Origin: Rhodococcus qingshengii JCM 15477
GTDB taxonomy: Bacteria > Actinomycetota > Actinomycetes > Mycobacteriales > Mycobacteriaceae
DNA length: 64,000 bases
Reading direction: 5' to 3'
Assembly (NCBI RefSeq): GCF_023221595.1
Contig: NZ_CP096563.1
Location: forward strand, 4,160,001-4,224,000
The position numbers and the translations under genes are program-made. The notes beneath the pieces are model-generated. The model made no database searches. It worked only from the letters and a program-made list of their open reading frames with translations, and had not been told where the DNA came from. Each line of letters starts with the position of its first letter. Positions within the stretch are counted from its first letter, which is position 1. This document shows positions 50,302-59,548 of this stretch, in pieces.

Positions 50302-50418
50302 ATGGAGTCTGTCGAAAACGTATTGCCCGCTGGCGTCAAGCTCGAAGACGTCTTGAGTGTGCTCAAGGTCGCAGTTGCGGGCATCGGCCTCATCAGCGCA
50401 CTGTCGGCATTCAGCTGA
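50302..50418 (+). CDS. 38-residue micropeptide, candidate membrane or cell-wall peptide
   Basis: The short frame encodes an acidic N-terminal half (ESVENVLPAGVKLEDVL) and a hydrophobic, possibly amphipathic C-terminal half ending GIGLISALSAFS. It has complete gene structure: a TTCACA-N16-TATCTT promoter candidate upstream (about 50227-50254), AAGGA seven bases before the ATG, and a strong terminator 18 bases after the stop. I know no named family. Size and amphipathy recall the short PorA/PorH-type channel peptides of mycolic-acid bacteria, which is only an analogy. Confidence 0.6.
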   Translation: MESVENVLPAGVKLEDVLSVLKVAVAGIGLISALSAFS

Positions 50419-50435
50419 TCGCAAAGCGTCATCGA

Positions 50436-50469
50436 CAGGCCGGACTTCGGGGAGTCCGGCCTGTTTTTT
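50436..50469 (+). terminator. intrinsic terminator after the first micropeptide gene
   Basis: A perfect 11-base stem (CAGGCCGGACT / AGTCCGGCCTG) with a six-base loop is followed by six T. It is a textbook terminator, so the short gene is probably a complete transcription unit. Confidence 0.93.
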
Positions 50470-50557
50470 GTTTACGTTCCTGAACAATCCGTGAACTTTT
50501 CAGCAACTTCAGCGCAAAGCGGTCATTTCGACCCAAACAAGCGTCCAGTTTGCTAAT

Positions 50558-50603
50558 TTGTGTCTGCGACACAAGGTCGTACAGAAACACCACGCAGACA
50601 CAA
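50558..50603 (+). repeat. inverted repeat TTGTGTCTGCG...CGCAGACACAA upstream of the second micropeptide
   Basis: Perfect 11-base arms (50558-50568 and 50593-50603) enclose 24 bases. The left arm also starts a tighter palindrome, TTGTGTC-TGC-GACACAA (50558-50574). Two TGTACATAC direct repeats follow at about 50607-50629. The element could be an operator or a structured leader. Confidence 0.6.
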
Positions 50604-50647
50604 CCTTGTACATACAAACCTGTACATACGACACGGAGGACCGAAAC

Positions 50648-50731
50648 ATGGGTTCCATCAACACCCTCAGCGCCGTCATCGACATCATCAAGGTCGTCCA
50701 GCCGTTGATCGCCAAGCTCAACCTCAGCTGA
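50648..50731 (+). CDS. 27-residue micropeptide, candidate membrane-active peptide
   Basis: The frame encodes GSINTLSAVIDIIKVVQPLI followed by AKLNLS, a hydrophobic helix with regularly spaced polar residues. It is preceded by CGGAGGA, a near-perfect Shine-Dalgarno nine bases from the ATG, and followed by its own terminator. Its 5' region has a long inverted repeat (50558-50603). It lies 230 bases after the first micropeptide gene. The function is unknown; the two may be paired surface peptides. Confidence 0.58.
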   Translation: MGSINTLSAVIDIIKVVQPLIAKLNLS

Positions 50732-50768
50732 TTCGCTTGGACCACACCCTGCCAGGGCGTAACTCGAA

Positions 50769-50797
50769 ATGGGGCCGACATCGTCGGCCCCATTTTC
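50769..50797 (+). terminator. intrinsic terminator after the second micropeptide gene
   Basis: An 11-base perfect stem (ATGGGGCCGAC / GTCGGCCCCAT) with a three-base loop is followed by TTTT. It separates the micropeptide gene from the convergent methyltransferase gene. Confidence 0.9.
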
Positions 50798-50812
50798 CGT
50801 AGGTGCCCTATC

Positions 50813-52147
50813 TCAGCCGAGTGCCTTCTTGATCTCTCCTGCCAGTACCGACGCCAGCTGCGGCGGCACCGCATTGCCGATCATCGTGCGCACCGCTCCC
50901 CACTTACCCTCGAAGACGTAGTCGTCGGGAAAGGTCTGGAGGCGAGCAGCTTCTCGAACGGTCAACGATCGCGTGTGTTTCGGATGCACGTTGCGTGAAG
51001 CCGAGATCATCCCGAAAGTGGTTCCGACCGTGGACGCCGGCTCGTCCCACCGGAGGCGCTTGTACGTCGTGTTGTATCCGGACGACGGTCGCATGGCCGG
51101 ATCTTCGTTGTCGTGAGCCGACATTCCTTCCGGTACATCACGCAGCCACCGCAAGACGTGCTCGGGATGTTCGACGGCCCAGTGCAGCGGGTCCGTCTCG
51201 CAGGCCTGCCCGGATTCCAGCGGGGCCAGATCGACGGTGGCATCGCGGAAAGTCCTCAGCGGCGCAACACCATTCACGCCGTGAGTCTTCGGCGGGAAAC
51301 GCAGCGGCCCGATACCACTGTCGCGGCGGGTCGCCACGATGAACACTCGTTCCCGGAACTGCGGCACTCCGTAATCCTGCGCATTCACCGTGTTGACCGA
51401 GGCGTCATAACCGCATGCAGCCATCTCGCCGAGAATCCGGTCGACGACCATCCCACCGTCCGGGTCTTTCATGCTGAGCAGCAGTCGCACGTTCTCCATC
51501 ACCAAGACCTTCGGCTTCACCAGTTCGGCGAGCTCGAGCAGGTTCCGGAAGAGATGGTTGCGCGGATCGGCGCGGTCGCGTCGGCCGGCGAGACTGAAAC
51601 CCTGACACGGCGGCCCCCCGGCCAACACATCGATGTCCACCTGTGCCAGAAGATCTTTCACCCGGGCTTCGTCGATGGCCCGGATGTCCTCGCCGAGGCA
51701 CCGCGCGCCGGGGAAGTTCCGATCGAAGGTCGCGCGCGCCTCCGGCACGACTTCGATGTATCCCTCCACCGAAAACCCCGCCATCCGAAAGCCTTCGGCC
51801 ATACCGCCACAACCGGAGAACGCCGTCAATACGGTGGGGCCACCGCTTCCTGCCGCCGCGACCGCACGGCTGGCCACCGAGGCGAGGTCGTTGACGGGTG
51901 TCGCCCGACGCGCACGGGTACTACCGCGCGATCGCTTCCGCGGGGCCGCGTATGTGCCTTCACGCTTGGCCGCTTCCAACGCGGAGAGGGCCGTGAGAAT
52001 CGCTCGCTCAACCGGTAGCTTCGGATATGCCTTGTCGAGTTCCCACGCGGAGACGACGGCTGACGAGACTCCCGCTTCGCGGGCGAACTGGAACTGACTG
52101 ATCCCCACGTGCAAGCGCCGCGATCGCAGGTCCTGTCCCGAAATCAA
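50813..52147 (-). CDS. C5-cytosine DNA methyltransferase with N-terminal HTH
   Basis: The 444-residue protein has an XRE-like HTH at residues 4-45 (SQFQFAREAGVSSAVVSAWE), a basic linker, and a complete m5C methyltransferase. Motifs are I FSGCGG (110-115), IV PPCQGFS with catalytic Cys181, VI ENVRLLL, VIII QFRERVF and X IGNAVPPQLA. No restriction endonuclease, Vsr or modification partner lies next to it, so it is an orphan. HTH-fused m5C methyltransferases (SsoII/EcoRII type) can repress their own promoters. The target sequence is unknown. Confidence 0.93.
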   Translation of the reverse strand: MISGQDLRSRRLHVGISQFQFAREAGVSSAVVSAWELDKAYPKLPVERAILTALSALEAAKREGTYAAPRKRSRGSTRARRATPVNDLASVASRAVAAAGSGGPTVLTAFSGCGGMAEGFRMAGFSVEGYIEVVPEARATFDRNFPGARCLGEDIRAIDEARVKDLLAQVDIDVLAGGPPCQGFSLAGRRDRADPRNHLFRNLLELAELVKPKVLVMENVRLLLSMKDPDGGMVVDRILGEMAACGYDASVNTVNAQDYGVPQFRERVFIVATRRDSGIGPLRFPPKTHGVNGVAPLRTFRDATVDLAPLESGQACETDPLHWAVEHPEHVLRWLRDVPEGMSAHDNEDPAMRPSSGYNTTYKRLRWDEPASTVGTTFGMISASRNVHPKHTRSLTVREAARLQTFPDDYVFEGKWGAVRTMIGNAVPPQLASVLAGEIKKALG

Positions 52148-52231
52148 TTCAGTGCCTCACTCATGTGGTCCGCTCGCTCCGGCAGCCCAGACTATCGCAG
52201 CCGACCCCGTGAACCGGGACCACACAAGAGG

Positions 52232-52258
52232 GACCGGCAGGCGGTATGCCTGCCGGTC
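52232..52258 (-). terminator. hairpin downstream of tRNA-Cys
   Basis: A perfect 11-base stem (GACCGGCAGGC / GCCTGCCGGTC) with a five-base loop lies ten bases after the tRNA 3' end on the minus strand. The following sequence is only moderately T-rich (CCCTCTTGTG). Confidence 0.7.
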
Positions 52259-52267
52259 TCCGACACG

Positions 52268-52338
52268 AGCGGATGACGGGACTCGAACCCGTGTGAACGG
52301 CTTTGCAGGCCGGTGCCTAGCCACTCAGCCACACCCGC
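52268..52338 (-). tRNA. tRNA-Cys (GCA anticodon)
   Basis: The 71-base cloverleaf has acceptor stem GCGGGTG/CATCCGC, anticodon loop CTGCAAA (GCA), and T-arm with GGTTCGAGTCC. The discriminator base is U, the key identity element for cysteinyl-tRNA synthetase. CCA is not encoded. Confidence 0.96.
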
Positions 52339-52571
52339 GTCAGTGAGTAACTCTGCCCCGAGTCGCGGCGCCGAACCACAGTTCCGCTCAGCATGATTCG
52401 AGTGCAATCCCACCAACTGTTCCAGTCTCTGGGAAAACCGTGAGCCCTTCGGGAACAAATCGGTCAGTCTCGATGCTGACTCCCTCGGTGGGCGCAGGTC
52501 ATTCGATTGCGGCCCGACTTTCGACCGAACGACCGAGCAGTTCGCCAGACCCAGACAACCCAGAAGGTTTC

Positions 52572-53840
52572 ATGAGTGCCGAGAACACCGCCATCGCCCC
52601 GCCTGTGAAGGCAGCTCCGCTCTTGGAGACGGCCCCGCTGGATACGAGCAGTGTCGACCGCAAGCCGAGCGTCGGGAAGATTCTTGCCCTCGGTTCCATG
52701 ACTGCGCTCGGGCCCTTCACCATCGACATGTACCTGCCCGCGCTGCCGGATATCGGTGCCGATCTCGGAGTCTCGTCGTCAACGGTTCAGCTGACGATCA
52801 CCGGAACCCTCATCGGCCTCGCACTCGGACAGCTGTTGGTCGGGCCGCTCTCGGACACTCTCGGCCGCAAGAAGCCGCTGCTCGCCGGGATCGGTGTGCA
52901 CATCCTGGCTTCGCTGCTGGCGGTCTTCGCACCGAGCATCGCTGTCCTCGGCATCCTGCGGGTTTTCCAGGGCATGGGCGCGGCGGCCGCGGCAGTGGTC
53001 ACCATGGCGATCGTCCGCGACCTCTACAGCGGTAACACCGTTGCCGTCGTGATGAGCCGGCTGATGCTCGTGCTCGGCGTTGCGCCGATCCTGGCGCCCA
53101 GCATCGGTGGCGCCCTCCTCGTCGCCCTCGACTGGCGCGGGATCTTCGTCGTCCTGGCACTGATCGGCGTAGGCACGGCGATGATCGGTGCGTTCGGACT
53201 GTCCGAAACATTGCCGAAGGAAAAGCGTCGCCCGAGCGGATTGACGTCGGTTCTCCGTACCTACGGTTCGCTGCTCGGCGACCGCACGTTCATGGTCCTC
53301 ACGCTCGTCTCCAGCGTCGGCATGGCGTCGTTGTTCGCGTATGTCTCGGGCGCGTCGTTTGTCTATCAGGATCAGTACGGCCTCAACCAGCAGGAGTTCG
53401 CGCTGCTCTTCAGTGCAGGCGCTATCGCGTTGATCGGCGCTTCCCAGGTCAACGTCCGACTGCTCGACCGGTGGACTCCTCAGCAGATCACCAAGTGGGC
53501 CCTCGTGGCTGCCGTTGTCTCCGGGGCCGTCGTCATTGCTGTCGCGGTCCTGGAACTGGGCGGGCTCGCTGGATTCGTGATCGCACTGTGGGTCATGGCC
53601 GGCGCCATCGGGTTCGTTCTGCCCAACGCCCCGGCACTGGCGCTCGCTCGTCACGGCGAAGCGGCCGGTACTGCCGCCGCAATGCTCGGTGCATTCCAGT
53701 TCGGCGTCGGTGCGGCCATCGCGCCGGCCGTCGGCCTACTGGGAAACACGAGCACAGCCCTGGCCGTCACGATGACGGCGTGTGTGTCGCTCGGTCTGAT
53801 CGCTCTTCTGGCTACGACCCGAAAGAGTGAATCGGTCTAA
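52572..53840 (+). CDS. MFS exporter, Bcr/CflA (DHA1) family
   Basis: The 422-residue protein has 12 predicted membrane helices, the family start [22 protein letters not shown], motif [15 protein letters not shown], and motif C-like [22 protein letters not shown]. Relatives export bicyclomycin, chloramphenicol and sometimes cysteine. I start at ATG 52572 after AGAAGG; the longer open frame adds 44 residues without homology. It is not obviously in an operon and converges on mraY with a four-base stop overlap. Confidence 0.88.
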   Translation: MSAENTAIAPPVKAAPLLETAPLDTSSVDRKPSVGKILALGSMTALGPFTIDMYLPALPDIGADLGVSSSTVQLTITGTLIGLALGQLLVGPLSDTLGRKKPLLAGIGVHILASLLAVFAPSIAVLGILRVFQGMGAAAAAVVTMAIVRDLYSGNTVAVVMSRLMLVLGVAPILAPSIGGALLVALDWRGIFVVLALIGVGTAMIGAFGLSETLPKEKRRPSGLTSVLRTYGSLLGDRTFMVLTLVSSVGMASLFAYVSGASFVYQDQYGLNQQEFALLFSAGAIALIGASQVNVRLLDRWTPQQITKWALVAAVVSGAVVIAVAVLELGGLAGFVIALWVMAGAIGFVLPNAPALALARHGEAAGTAAAMLGAFQFGVGAAIAPAVGLLGNTSTALAVTMTACVSLGLIALLATTRKSESV

Positions 53841-54913
53841 CCGGCAGCGGAGAACCACTCGCTGTAGAAGGTGGCAAGTCCCAGGACGCACGAGATCGCG
53901 ACGAAGATCCAGAATCTTGCGATCACGACGGTTTCCGGCCAACCGAGTAACTCGAAGTGATGATGGATCGGGGCCATCTTGAATACGCGTCGACCGGACG
54001 ATCGGAAGACCAGAACCTGGATGATCACCGACAGGATCTCAGCGACGAACAGGGCGCCGATGATGACCATCAGCAGCTCGGTGTGCGTCGTGACGGACAG
54101 GCCGACAACCAGGCCGCCGAGTGCCAAGGAGCCGGTGTCGCCCATGAAGATCTGAGCCGGGGCGGCATTCCACCAGAGGAAGCCGAGGCACGCCCCGCCT
54201 GCGGCGGCAGCGACGATCGCTAGATCGAGAGGGTCACGAACGTCGTAGCAACCGGCGGCAGGCTCGAGGACACACGAGTTCCGGTACTGCCAACCGGCGA
54301 TGACGACGTAGGTCCCCAGGATCATGCCCATCGAACCGGCCGCGAGACCGTCGAGGCCGTCGGTGAAATTGACGGCGTTGGACCAGGCGAACACCAGAAT
54401 GCAGAAGAAGACCACAAAGCCGATGGCACCCATGGAGAACACCGAGATGTCACGAACATGGGACAGGTACTGGCTTCCGGGAGTGACTCCGTTGTTGTTG
54501 GAGAACTGCAGGAACAAAATGCCGAAGATGATGGCACTCGCCAGCTGACCGACGGTCTTCGCTGTCTTGTTGAGCCCGAGATTGCGCTTCTTACGGATCT
54601 TGATGAAGTCGTCGAGAAAGCCGACGATTCCCAGTGACGTGGCGAGCGCGAGAACCAGCCAACCGGATGCAGACAGCCGCGGTAGCCGCGAGCCGAATCC
54701 GATGATGTGTGCCGCCAGGTAGCCCGCCCACATACCGGCGATGATCGCGATCCCGCCCATCGACGGGGTGCCACGCTTGCCCTGATGACTCTGCGGACCC
54801 TCGATCCGAATCTCGTGCCCGAGCCCCTGCCGCGAAAGCACACGAATGAGAAACGGAGTCAGGAAGAGCGCGACGAACAACGAGACGCCACCCGCTACGA
54901 GGATTGAAATCAC
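53837..54913 (-). CDS. mraY: Phospho-N-acetylmuramoyl-pentapeptide transferase MraY (outside dcw cluster)
   Basis: MraY transfers phospho-MurNAc-pentapeptide to the lipid carrier, making lipid I. The 358-residue protein has ten membrane helices and all motifs: KRGTPSMGG (46-54), DDFIKI with the Mg-binding aspartates (101-102), [13 protein letters not shown] (179-191), [12 protein letters not shown] and the active-site HHHFE. I start at GTG 54913, giving mycobacterial length. The gene is not surrounded by murE/murF/murD but by an MFS gene and a MarR gene. It may be a second copy or a relocated single copy. Confidence 0.93.
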   Translation of the reverse strand: MISILVAGGVSLFVALFLTPFLIRVLSRQGLGHEIRIEGPQSHQGKRGTPSMGGIAIIAGMWAGYLAAHIIGFGSRLPRLSASGWLVLALATSLGIVGFLDDFIKIRKKRNLGLNKTAKTVGQLASAIIFGILFLQFSNNNGVTPGSQYLSHVRDISVFSMGAIGFVVFFCILVFAWSNAVNFTDGLDGLAAGSMGMILGTYVVIAGWQYRNSCVLEPAAGCYDVRDPLDLAIVAAAAGGACLGFLWWNAAPAQIFMGDTGSLALGGLVVGLSVTTHTELLMVIIGALFVAEILSVIIQVLVFRSSGRRVFKMAPIHHHFELLGWPETVVIARFWIFVAISCVLGLATFYSEWFSAAG

Positions 54914-54986
54914 CCGTGGGACTCTACAGACGTAAGCGGCTGCGACACACAATCAGACAAGGCACCCGACCGCTTGCCAGCATGGG

Positions 54987-55532
54987 ATGATCGAACCTAT
55001 GTCTCCCCCCGCGCCGCTCCCCCTCGACCCCATCGAAGAGGCGCATCGTCAGTGGACGGAGCACGGGTGGAGCGACGTCGCCGACGGTATGGCTGCGGTC
55101 ACGTCGGTGATGCGTGCGCAGCAGATCATGATGGCGCGGGTCGAAGAGGTACTCAAGCCGCTCGGGTTGACCTTCGCTCGCTACGAACTGCTGACGCTTC
55201 TCACCTTCACCAGGTCGGGCGCACTCCCGATGGCCAAGGCGAGCGCCCGACTCCAGGTTCACCCCACCAGCGTCACCAATGCCGTCGACCGTTTGGAGAA
55301 AGCGGAGTTGGTCAGGCGGGTCCCGCATCCCAGCGATCGCCGTGCAACGCTCATCGAGATCTCGGACGCCGGTCGCGCACTGGCCCTCGAAGCGACCGAA
55401 ATGCTCAACAGCAAGGTGTTCGCTCACCCCGGACTCCAGCAGGACAAGCTCGAGCAATTGGTGACGATCCTCACTGAACTTCGCAAGACTGCGGGTGACT
55501 TCGACACCGGCGGCGCACCGACCAAGTGGTGA
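54987..55532 (+). CDS. MarR-family transcriptional regulator
   Basis: The 181-residue protein has an N-terminal helical extension (1-35), then the MarR winged helix: LTFARYELLTLLTF, recognition helix QVHPTSVTNAVDRLEKAELV, and wing VPHPSDRRATLIEISDAG. Start is ATG 54987 or the in-frame ATG at 54999. It is divergent from mraY, with 73 bases between. It may control mraY or itself; no clear operator is seen. Confidence 0.9.
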   Translation: MIEPMSPPAPLPLDPIEEAHRQWTEHGWSDVADGMAAVTSVMRAQQIMMARVEEVLKPLGLTFARYELLTLLTFTRSGALPMAKASARLQVHPTSVTNAVDRLEKAELVRRVPHPSDRRATLIEISDAGRALALEATEMLNSKVFAHPGLQQDKLEQLVTILTELRKTAGDFDTGGAPTKW

Positions 55533-55555
55533 ACCGACCACCCGTACACACAAAG

Positions 55556-55594
55556 AAACTGCCCTCACACTCTCGACGAGTGTGAGGGCAGTTT
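55556..55594. terminator. bidirectional terminator between marR and echA genes
   Basis: A 17-base perfect stem (AAACTGCCCTCACACTC with its complement) and five-base loop have A3 at one end and T3 at the other. It serves both convergent transcripts. Confidence 0.9.
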
Positions 55595-55625
55595 CAGCGC
55601 TGTTGAAATTCGGCGCTGTTGAAAT

Positions 55626-56402
55626 TCAGCGATGCTTGAATTCTGCCGACCGCTTCTCCACGAACGCGGTCATGCCTTCCTTCTGATCCTCCGTCGCGAA
55701 GGTCGAGTGGAACACCCGACGCTCGAAGCGGACGCCCTCGGCGAGGGTGGTCTCGAAGGACCGGTTGACTGCTTCCTTGGCCATCATCGCAATCGGCAGC
55801 GACATCTCGGCGATGGTGGTTGCGGTCTTCAAGGCATCGTCGAGCAGATCGGCGGCCGGAACGATCCGGGCAACCAGGCCTGCACGTTCGGCTTCTTCTG
55901 CGTCCATGTTGCGGCCGGTGAGGCACAGCTCCATGGCCTTGGCCTTGCCCACGGCGCGCGTAAGGCGCTGCGAGCCACCGATACCCGGAATGACACCGAG
56001 CTTGATCTCGGGCTGGCCGAACTTCGCGGTATCCGAAGCGATGATGAAATCGCAGAGCATCGCCAGCTCGCAGCCACCACCGAGCGCGTATCCGGAGACG
56101 GCGGCGATCAGCGGCTTACGAGCTGCTGCGACGCGATCCCACGGGGTGAAGAAATCCTCGACGTATGCGTCCATGTACGTCTTGGACTGCATTTCCTTGA
56201 TGTCGGCACCGGCGGCGAAGGCGCGCTCGGAACCGGTGATCAGGATCGCTCCGATGCCGTTGTCCGCTTCGAGGTCGGCAACCGCGGCGACGACCTCGTT
56301 CATCAGCTCGGAGTTCAGCGCGTTGAGAGCCTTCGGGCGGTTGAGCGTGATGACGCCGACGCGACCCTTACGCTCGAGGATGATGGTGTTGAAGTCGGTC
56401 AC
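55626..56402 (-). CDS. Enoyl-CoA hydratase (crotonase family)
   Basis: The 258-residue crotonase-fold protein has the CoA-binding [14 protein letters not shown], oxyanion-hole [15 protein letters not shown], and the catalytic glutamates in [19 protein letters not shown]. It is the last gene of the valine-degradation operon, where it would hydrate methacrylyl-CoA to 3-hydroxyisobutyryl-CoA. Its GTG shares one base with the mmsB stop (TAGTG). Confidence 0.93.
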   Translation of the reverse strand: MTDFNTIILERKGRVGVITLNRPKALNALNSELMNEVVAAVADLEADNGIGAILITGSERAFAAGADIKEMQSKTYMDAYVEDFFTPWDRVAAARKPLIAAVSGYALGGGCELAMLCDFIIASDTAKFGQPEIKLGVIPGIGGSQRLTRAVGKAKAMELCLTGRNMDAEEAERAGLVARIVPAADLLDDALKTATTIAEMSLPIAMMAKEAVNRSFETTLAEGVRFERRVFHSTFATEDQKEGMTAFVEKRSAEFKHR

Positions 56403-57295
56403 TACTGTCCTTCGGTCGAACGGTCACGGATGTCGTTGATGATGGCAGAGAAGTCCTGACCGCCACCGCCCGCGGCATGGAAGCGACTGTAGAGTTCGGC
56501 TGCCTTGAGTCCGATCTCTGCATCGACGCCGTTGTTGCGCAGCGCATTTGCTGCCAGACCCAGGTCCTTGTCCATCAGTGCAACAGCAAAGCCGGGCTGG
56601 TAGTCGTTGTTGGCCGGGCTGGTGGGCACAGGTCCCGGAACCGGGCAGTTGGTGGTCAGTGCCCAGCACTGTCCCGAGGCGTTGGACGCCACGTCGAAGA
56701 GCGCCTGGTTGCTCAGGCCGAGCTTTTCGCCCAACACGAACGCCTCGCTGATCGCGATCATCGAAATGCCGAGGATCATGTTGTTACAGATCTTGGCTGC
56801 CTGGCCGACACCGGCGTCGCCGCAGTGAACGACCTTGCGGCCCATCACGTCCAGCAACGGTGACGCGGCTTGGAAGTCAGCCTCGGAACCGCCGACCATG
56901 AATGCCAGCGTGCCTGCGGTAGCTCCGACGACTCCACCGGAGACCGGTGCGTCGACGCTGCGGTGACCGGCTGCTTCGGCCTTGTCGTGCGCCTCGCGGG
57001 CGTCGGCGACGTCGATGGTGGAACAGTCGATGAACAGCGTGCCCGGTGTTGCCACCGGCAGCAGCTCTTCGTACAGACCCAGAACGTGCTTACCGCTCGG
57101 CAGCATCGTGATCACGACGTCGGCACCGCGAACGGCGTCGACCGCCGAATCCGCCACCGATGCACCGTCTTTGACTGCCTGCTCCAGCGCCGCAGGTGCC
57201 AGGTCGAAACCGACGACCTTGTGTCCGGCCTTGACGAGATTGGCCGCCATCGGGCCACCCATGTGACCGAGTCCGATAAATCCAATGGTGCTCAT
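56402..57295 (-). CDS. mmsB: 3-hydroxyisobutyrate dehydrogenase
   Basis: This enzyme oxidises 3-hydroxyisobutyrate to methylmalonate semialdehyde. The 297-residue protein has the N-terminal [19 protein letters not shown], the family motif [22 protein letters not shown] and the catalytic Lys in [16 protein letters not shown] start at ATG 57295; the longer frame runs into the upstream gene in another phase. It lies 23 bases after the CoA hydrolase gene. Confidence 0.95.
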   Translation of the reverse strand: MSTIGFIGLGHMGGPMAANLVKAGHKVVGFDLAPAALEQAVKDGASVADSAVDAVRGADVVITMLPSGKHVLGLYEELLPVATPGTLFIDCSTIDVADAREAHDKAEAAGHRSVDAPVSGGVVGATAGTLAFMVGGSEADFQAASPLLDVMGRKVVHCGDAGVGQAAKICNNMILGISMIAISEAFVLGEKLGLSNQALFDVASNASGQCWALTTNCPVPGPVPTSPANNDYQPGFAVALMDKDLGLAANALRNNGVDAEIGLKAAELYSRFHAAGGGGQDFSAIINDIRDRSTEGQ

Positions 57296-57318
57296 TAGTG
57301 ATGCTCCTTCGGCGGTGA

Positions 57319-58377
57319 TCAGTTGCCTTGCGGTTGAGGGGCGAGTCCGAGCTCGTTGTCGCCCAGCGGGGCGAAGTAGGCGTCGACGGATTCTGCCGTG
57401 ACGTCGTCGAGAGTTGCCGGCAACCACTTCGGGTTTCGGTCCTTCTCCACGACCTGGGCGCGAATGCCCTCGACCAGATCGTGTGAGGCGAGCGCAGCGG
57501 TCGAGACCCGGAACTCCTCGTTGAGGACTTCTTCCAAGCTTGCTGCTTCCTTGGCATGCCGCAGAGATCGCAGGGTCACCGACAGTGCAATCGGGGACTT
57601 GCCGAGAATCTGCTCCGCTGCCTTCTCCGCTTCGGGGATTCCACTTGCGCGAAGACGCTCGACGATGGTGGATACGTCGTCGGCGGAGTACGCGGCGTCG
57701 ATCCAGCTCTGCTGGGCCAACAGTTCCGACACCGGAGCCGGCTCCGCGTACTGCGCCACGGCGTCGGCAACCGAAGACGACGCGAGTGCGGCGATGAACG
57801 TCTCGATGTTCTCCGACGGGATGAAGTGGTCAGCGAAACCTGCTGCGATGGCATCGCCGGCGCTCAGTCGTGCCGTGGTGAGCGCGATGTGCGTCCCGAG
57901 TTCACCGGGAGCACGCGAGAGCAGGTAAGTTCCGCCCACGTCTGGAATGAAACCGATTCCGGTCTCGGGCATTCCGATCATCGAGCGCTCGGTCACGATG
58001 CGAATGTCGCCGTGTGCGGACACTCCGACGCCACCGCCCATGACGATCCCGTCCATGATCGCGACGTACGGCTTCGGGTAGTTCGCGATCTCGGAGTTGA
58101 GGATGTACTCCTCACGCCAGAAGTCGAGCGAACCGGTCTTGCCGTCCTTGGCGTCATGGTAGATCGAGACGATGTCGCCGCCGGCGCACAGACCACGCTC
58201 GCCGGCGCCCGTGAGTACGACTGCCTTGACGTCGTCGTCGGACTTCCATTCCTCGAGGGCCTTGGCCATCGCCTTGACCATCGAGTGGTTGAGGGCGTTG
58301 ATCGCCTTGGGACGGTTGAGAGTGATGAGCCCCAGTCCGTCACGCTTTTCGATCAATACCTCGAGCTCGTCGCTCAT
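57319..58377 (-). CDS. 3-hydroxyisobutyryl-CoA hydrolase
   Basis: This crotonase-fold thioesterase frees 3-hydroxyisobutyrate from CoA in valine catabolism. The 352-residue protein has the longer C-terminal part characteristic of HIBCH ([21 protein letters not shown]), [19 protein letters not shown], and [15 protein letters not shown] with [19 protein letters not shown]. It overlaps the acyl-CoA dehydrogenase by four bases (ATGA). Confidence 0.93.
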   Translation of the reverse strand: MSDELEVLIEKRDGLGLITLNRPKAINALNHSMVKAMAKALEEWKSDDDVKAVVLTGAGERGLCAGGDIVSIYHDAKDGKTGSLDFWREEYILNSEIANYPKPYVAIMDGIVMGGGVGVSAHGDIRIVTERSMIGMPETGIGFIPDVGGTYLLSRAPGELGTHIALTTARLSAGDAIAAGFADHFIPSENIETFIAALASSSVADAVAQYAEPAPVSELLAQQSWIDAAYSADDVSTIVERLRASGIPEAEKAAEQILGKSPIALSVTLRSLRHAKEAASLEEVLNEEFRVSTAALASHDLVEGIRAQVVEKDRNPKWLPATLDDVTAESVDAYFAPLGDNELGLAPQPQGN

Positions 58378-59534
58378 GCTGCTCCCTGCTTTCCCTGACC
58401 TGATGCGACCACGCTGCGCGCGATGACCACCCTCATGATCTCGTTGCTGCCTTCGAGGATCTGATGAACCCGAAGATCGCGGACGATCTTCTCGATCCCG
58501 TACTCAGCAAGATAGCCGTACCCGCCGTGAAGCTGGAGGGCCTTGTTGGCTACGTCGAATCCGGTGTCGGTGGCAAAGCGCTTGGCCATCGCACACAACT
58601 CCACGACGTCGGACGCTCCGTCTTCGAGCGCGGCGGCGGCGCGCCACAGCAACGTCCTGGCCGCTTCGAGTTCGGTACGCATGTCGGCGAGCTGGAACTG
58701 CAGGGCCTGCGACTCGATCAGTGCCGAACCGAAAGCTTTGCGGTCCACCAGATATGCGACTGCCTTCTCCAGCGCTGCCTGGGCCCCACCGACCGAACAG
58801 GCGGCGATGTTCAGCCGGCCGCCGTTGAGACCTTTCATGGCGATGCGGAATCCGCTGCCCTCTTCACCGAGCATGTTGGCGGCAGGAACTCGCACGTCTT
58901 CGAAGATCACCTGACGGGTGGGCTGCGCGTTCCAGCCCATCTTGATCTCGTTGGCACCGAACGACAGTCCGGGCGAATCCTTGGGCACGATGAACGCCGA
59001 GATCCCCTTGGCACCGGCAGATCCGGTGCGTGCCATCACGACGTACACGTCGGAAGTGCCTGCGCCGGAAATGAACTGCTTGACGCCGTTGAGGATGTAG
59101 TCGTCGCCGTCACGAACGGCCTTGGTGCTCAGGCCCGCAGCATCGGAGCCAGCGCCGGGTTCGGTGAGGCAGTAGCTGCCCAGTTGATCCATCGAGCAGA
59201 GTCCGGGAACCCACTTGTGGCGCTGTTCGTCGTTGCCGAACTGGTCGATCATCCACGTGACCATGTTGTGGATGGAGATGTACGCGGCGATCGACGGATC
59301 GCCCTTGGCCAGCTCTTCGAAGATCCGGGCAGCGTCGACGCGACTCAGCTCACTGCCACCCACGTCTTCACGAATGTAGATACCGCCCATTCCCAGGGAC
59401 GCCGCCTTACGGAGGACGTCCACCGGGAAATGCTTGGTCTGATCCCACTCCACTGCGTTGGGCGCCAGATGCTCGGCCGCGAAGTCGCGGGCAGTGTCAC
59501 GAATCGCCCGCTCGTCATCGGTCAGAGTAAACAT
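58374..59534 (-). CDS. Acyl-CoA dehydrogenase (probably isobutyryl-CoA)
   Basis: This FAD enzyme desaturates acyl-CoA. The 386-residue protein has [33 protein letters not shown], and the C-terminal [22 protein letters not shown]. The catalytic base region is [21 protein letters not shown], with Glu in ILEGSNEI. Its position between mmsA and the 3-hydroxyisobutyryl-CoA hydrolase makes isobutyryl-CoA the likely substrate. It lies 14 bases after mmsA. Confidence 0.93.
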   Translation of the reverse strand: MFTLTDDERAIRDTARDFAAEHLAPNAVEWDQTKHFPVDVLRKAASLGMGGIYIREDVGGSELSRVDAARIFEELAKGDPSIAAYISIHNMVTWMIDQFGNDEQRHKWVPGLCSMDQLGSYCLTEPGAGSDAAGLSTKAVRDGDDYILNGVKQFISGAGTSDVYVVMARTGSAGAKGISAFIVPKDSPGLSFGANEIKMGWNAQPTRQVIFEDVRVPAANMLGEEGSGFRIAMKGLNGGRLNIAACSVGGAQAALEKAVAYLVDRKAFGSALIESQALQFQLADMRTELEAARTLLWRAAAALEDGASDVVELCAMAKRFATDTGFDVANKALQLHGGYGYLAEYGIEKIVRDLRVHQILEGSNEIMRVVIARSVVASGQGKQGAA

Positions 59535-59548
59535 GGAAAGTGTTCCGA

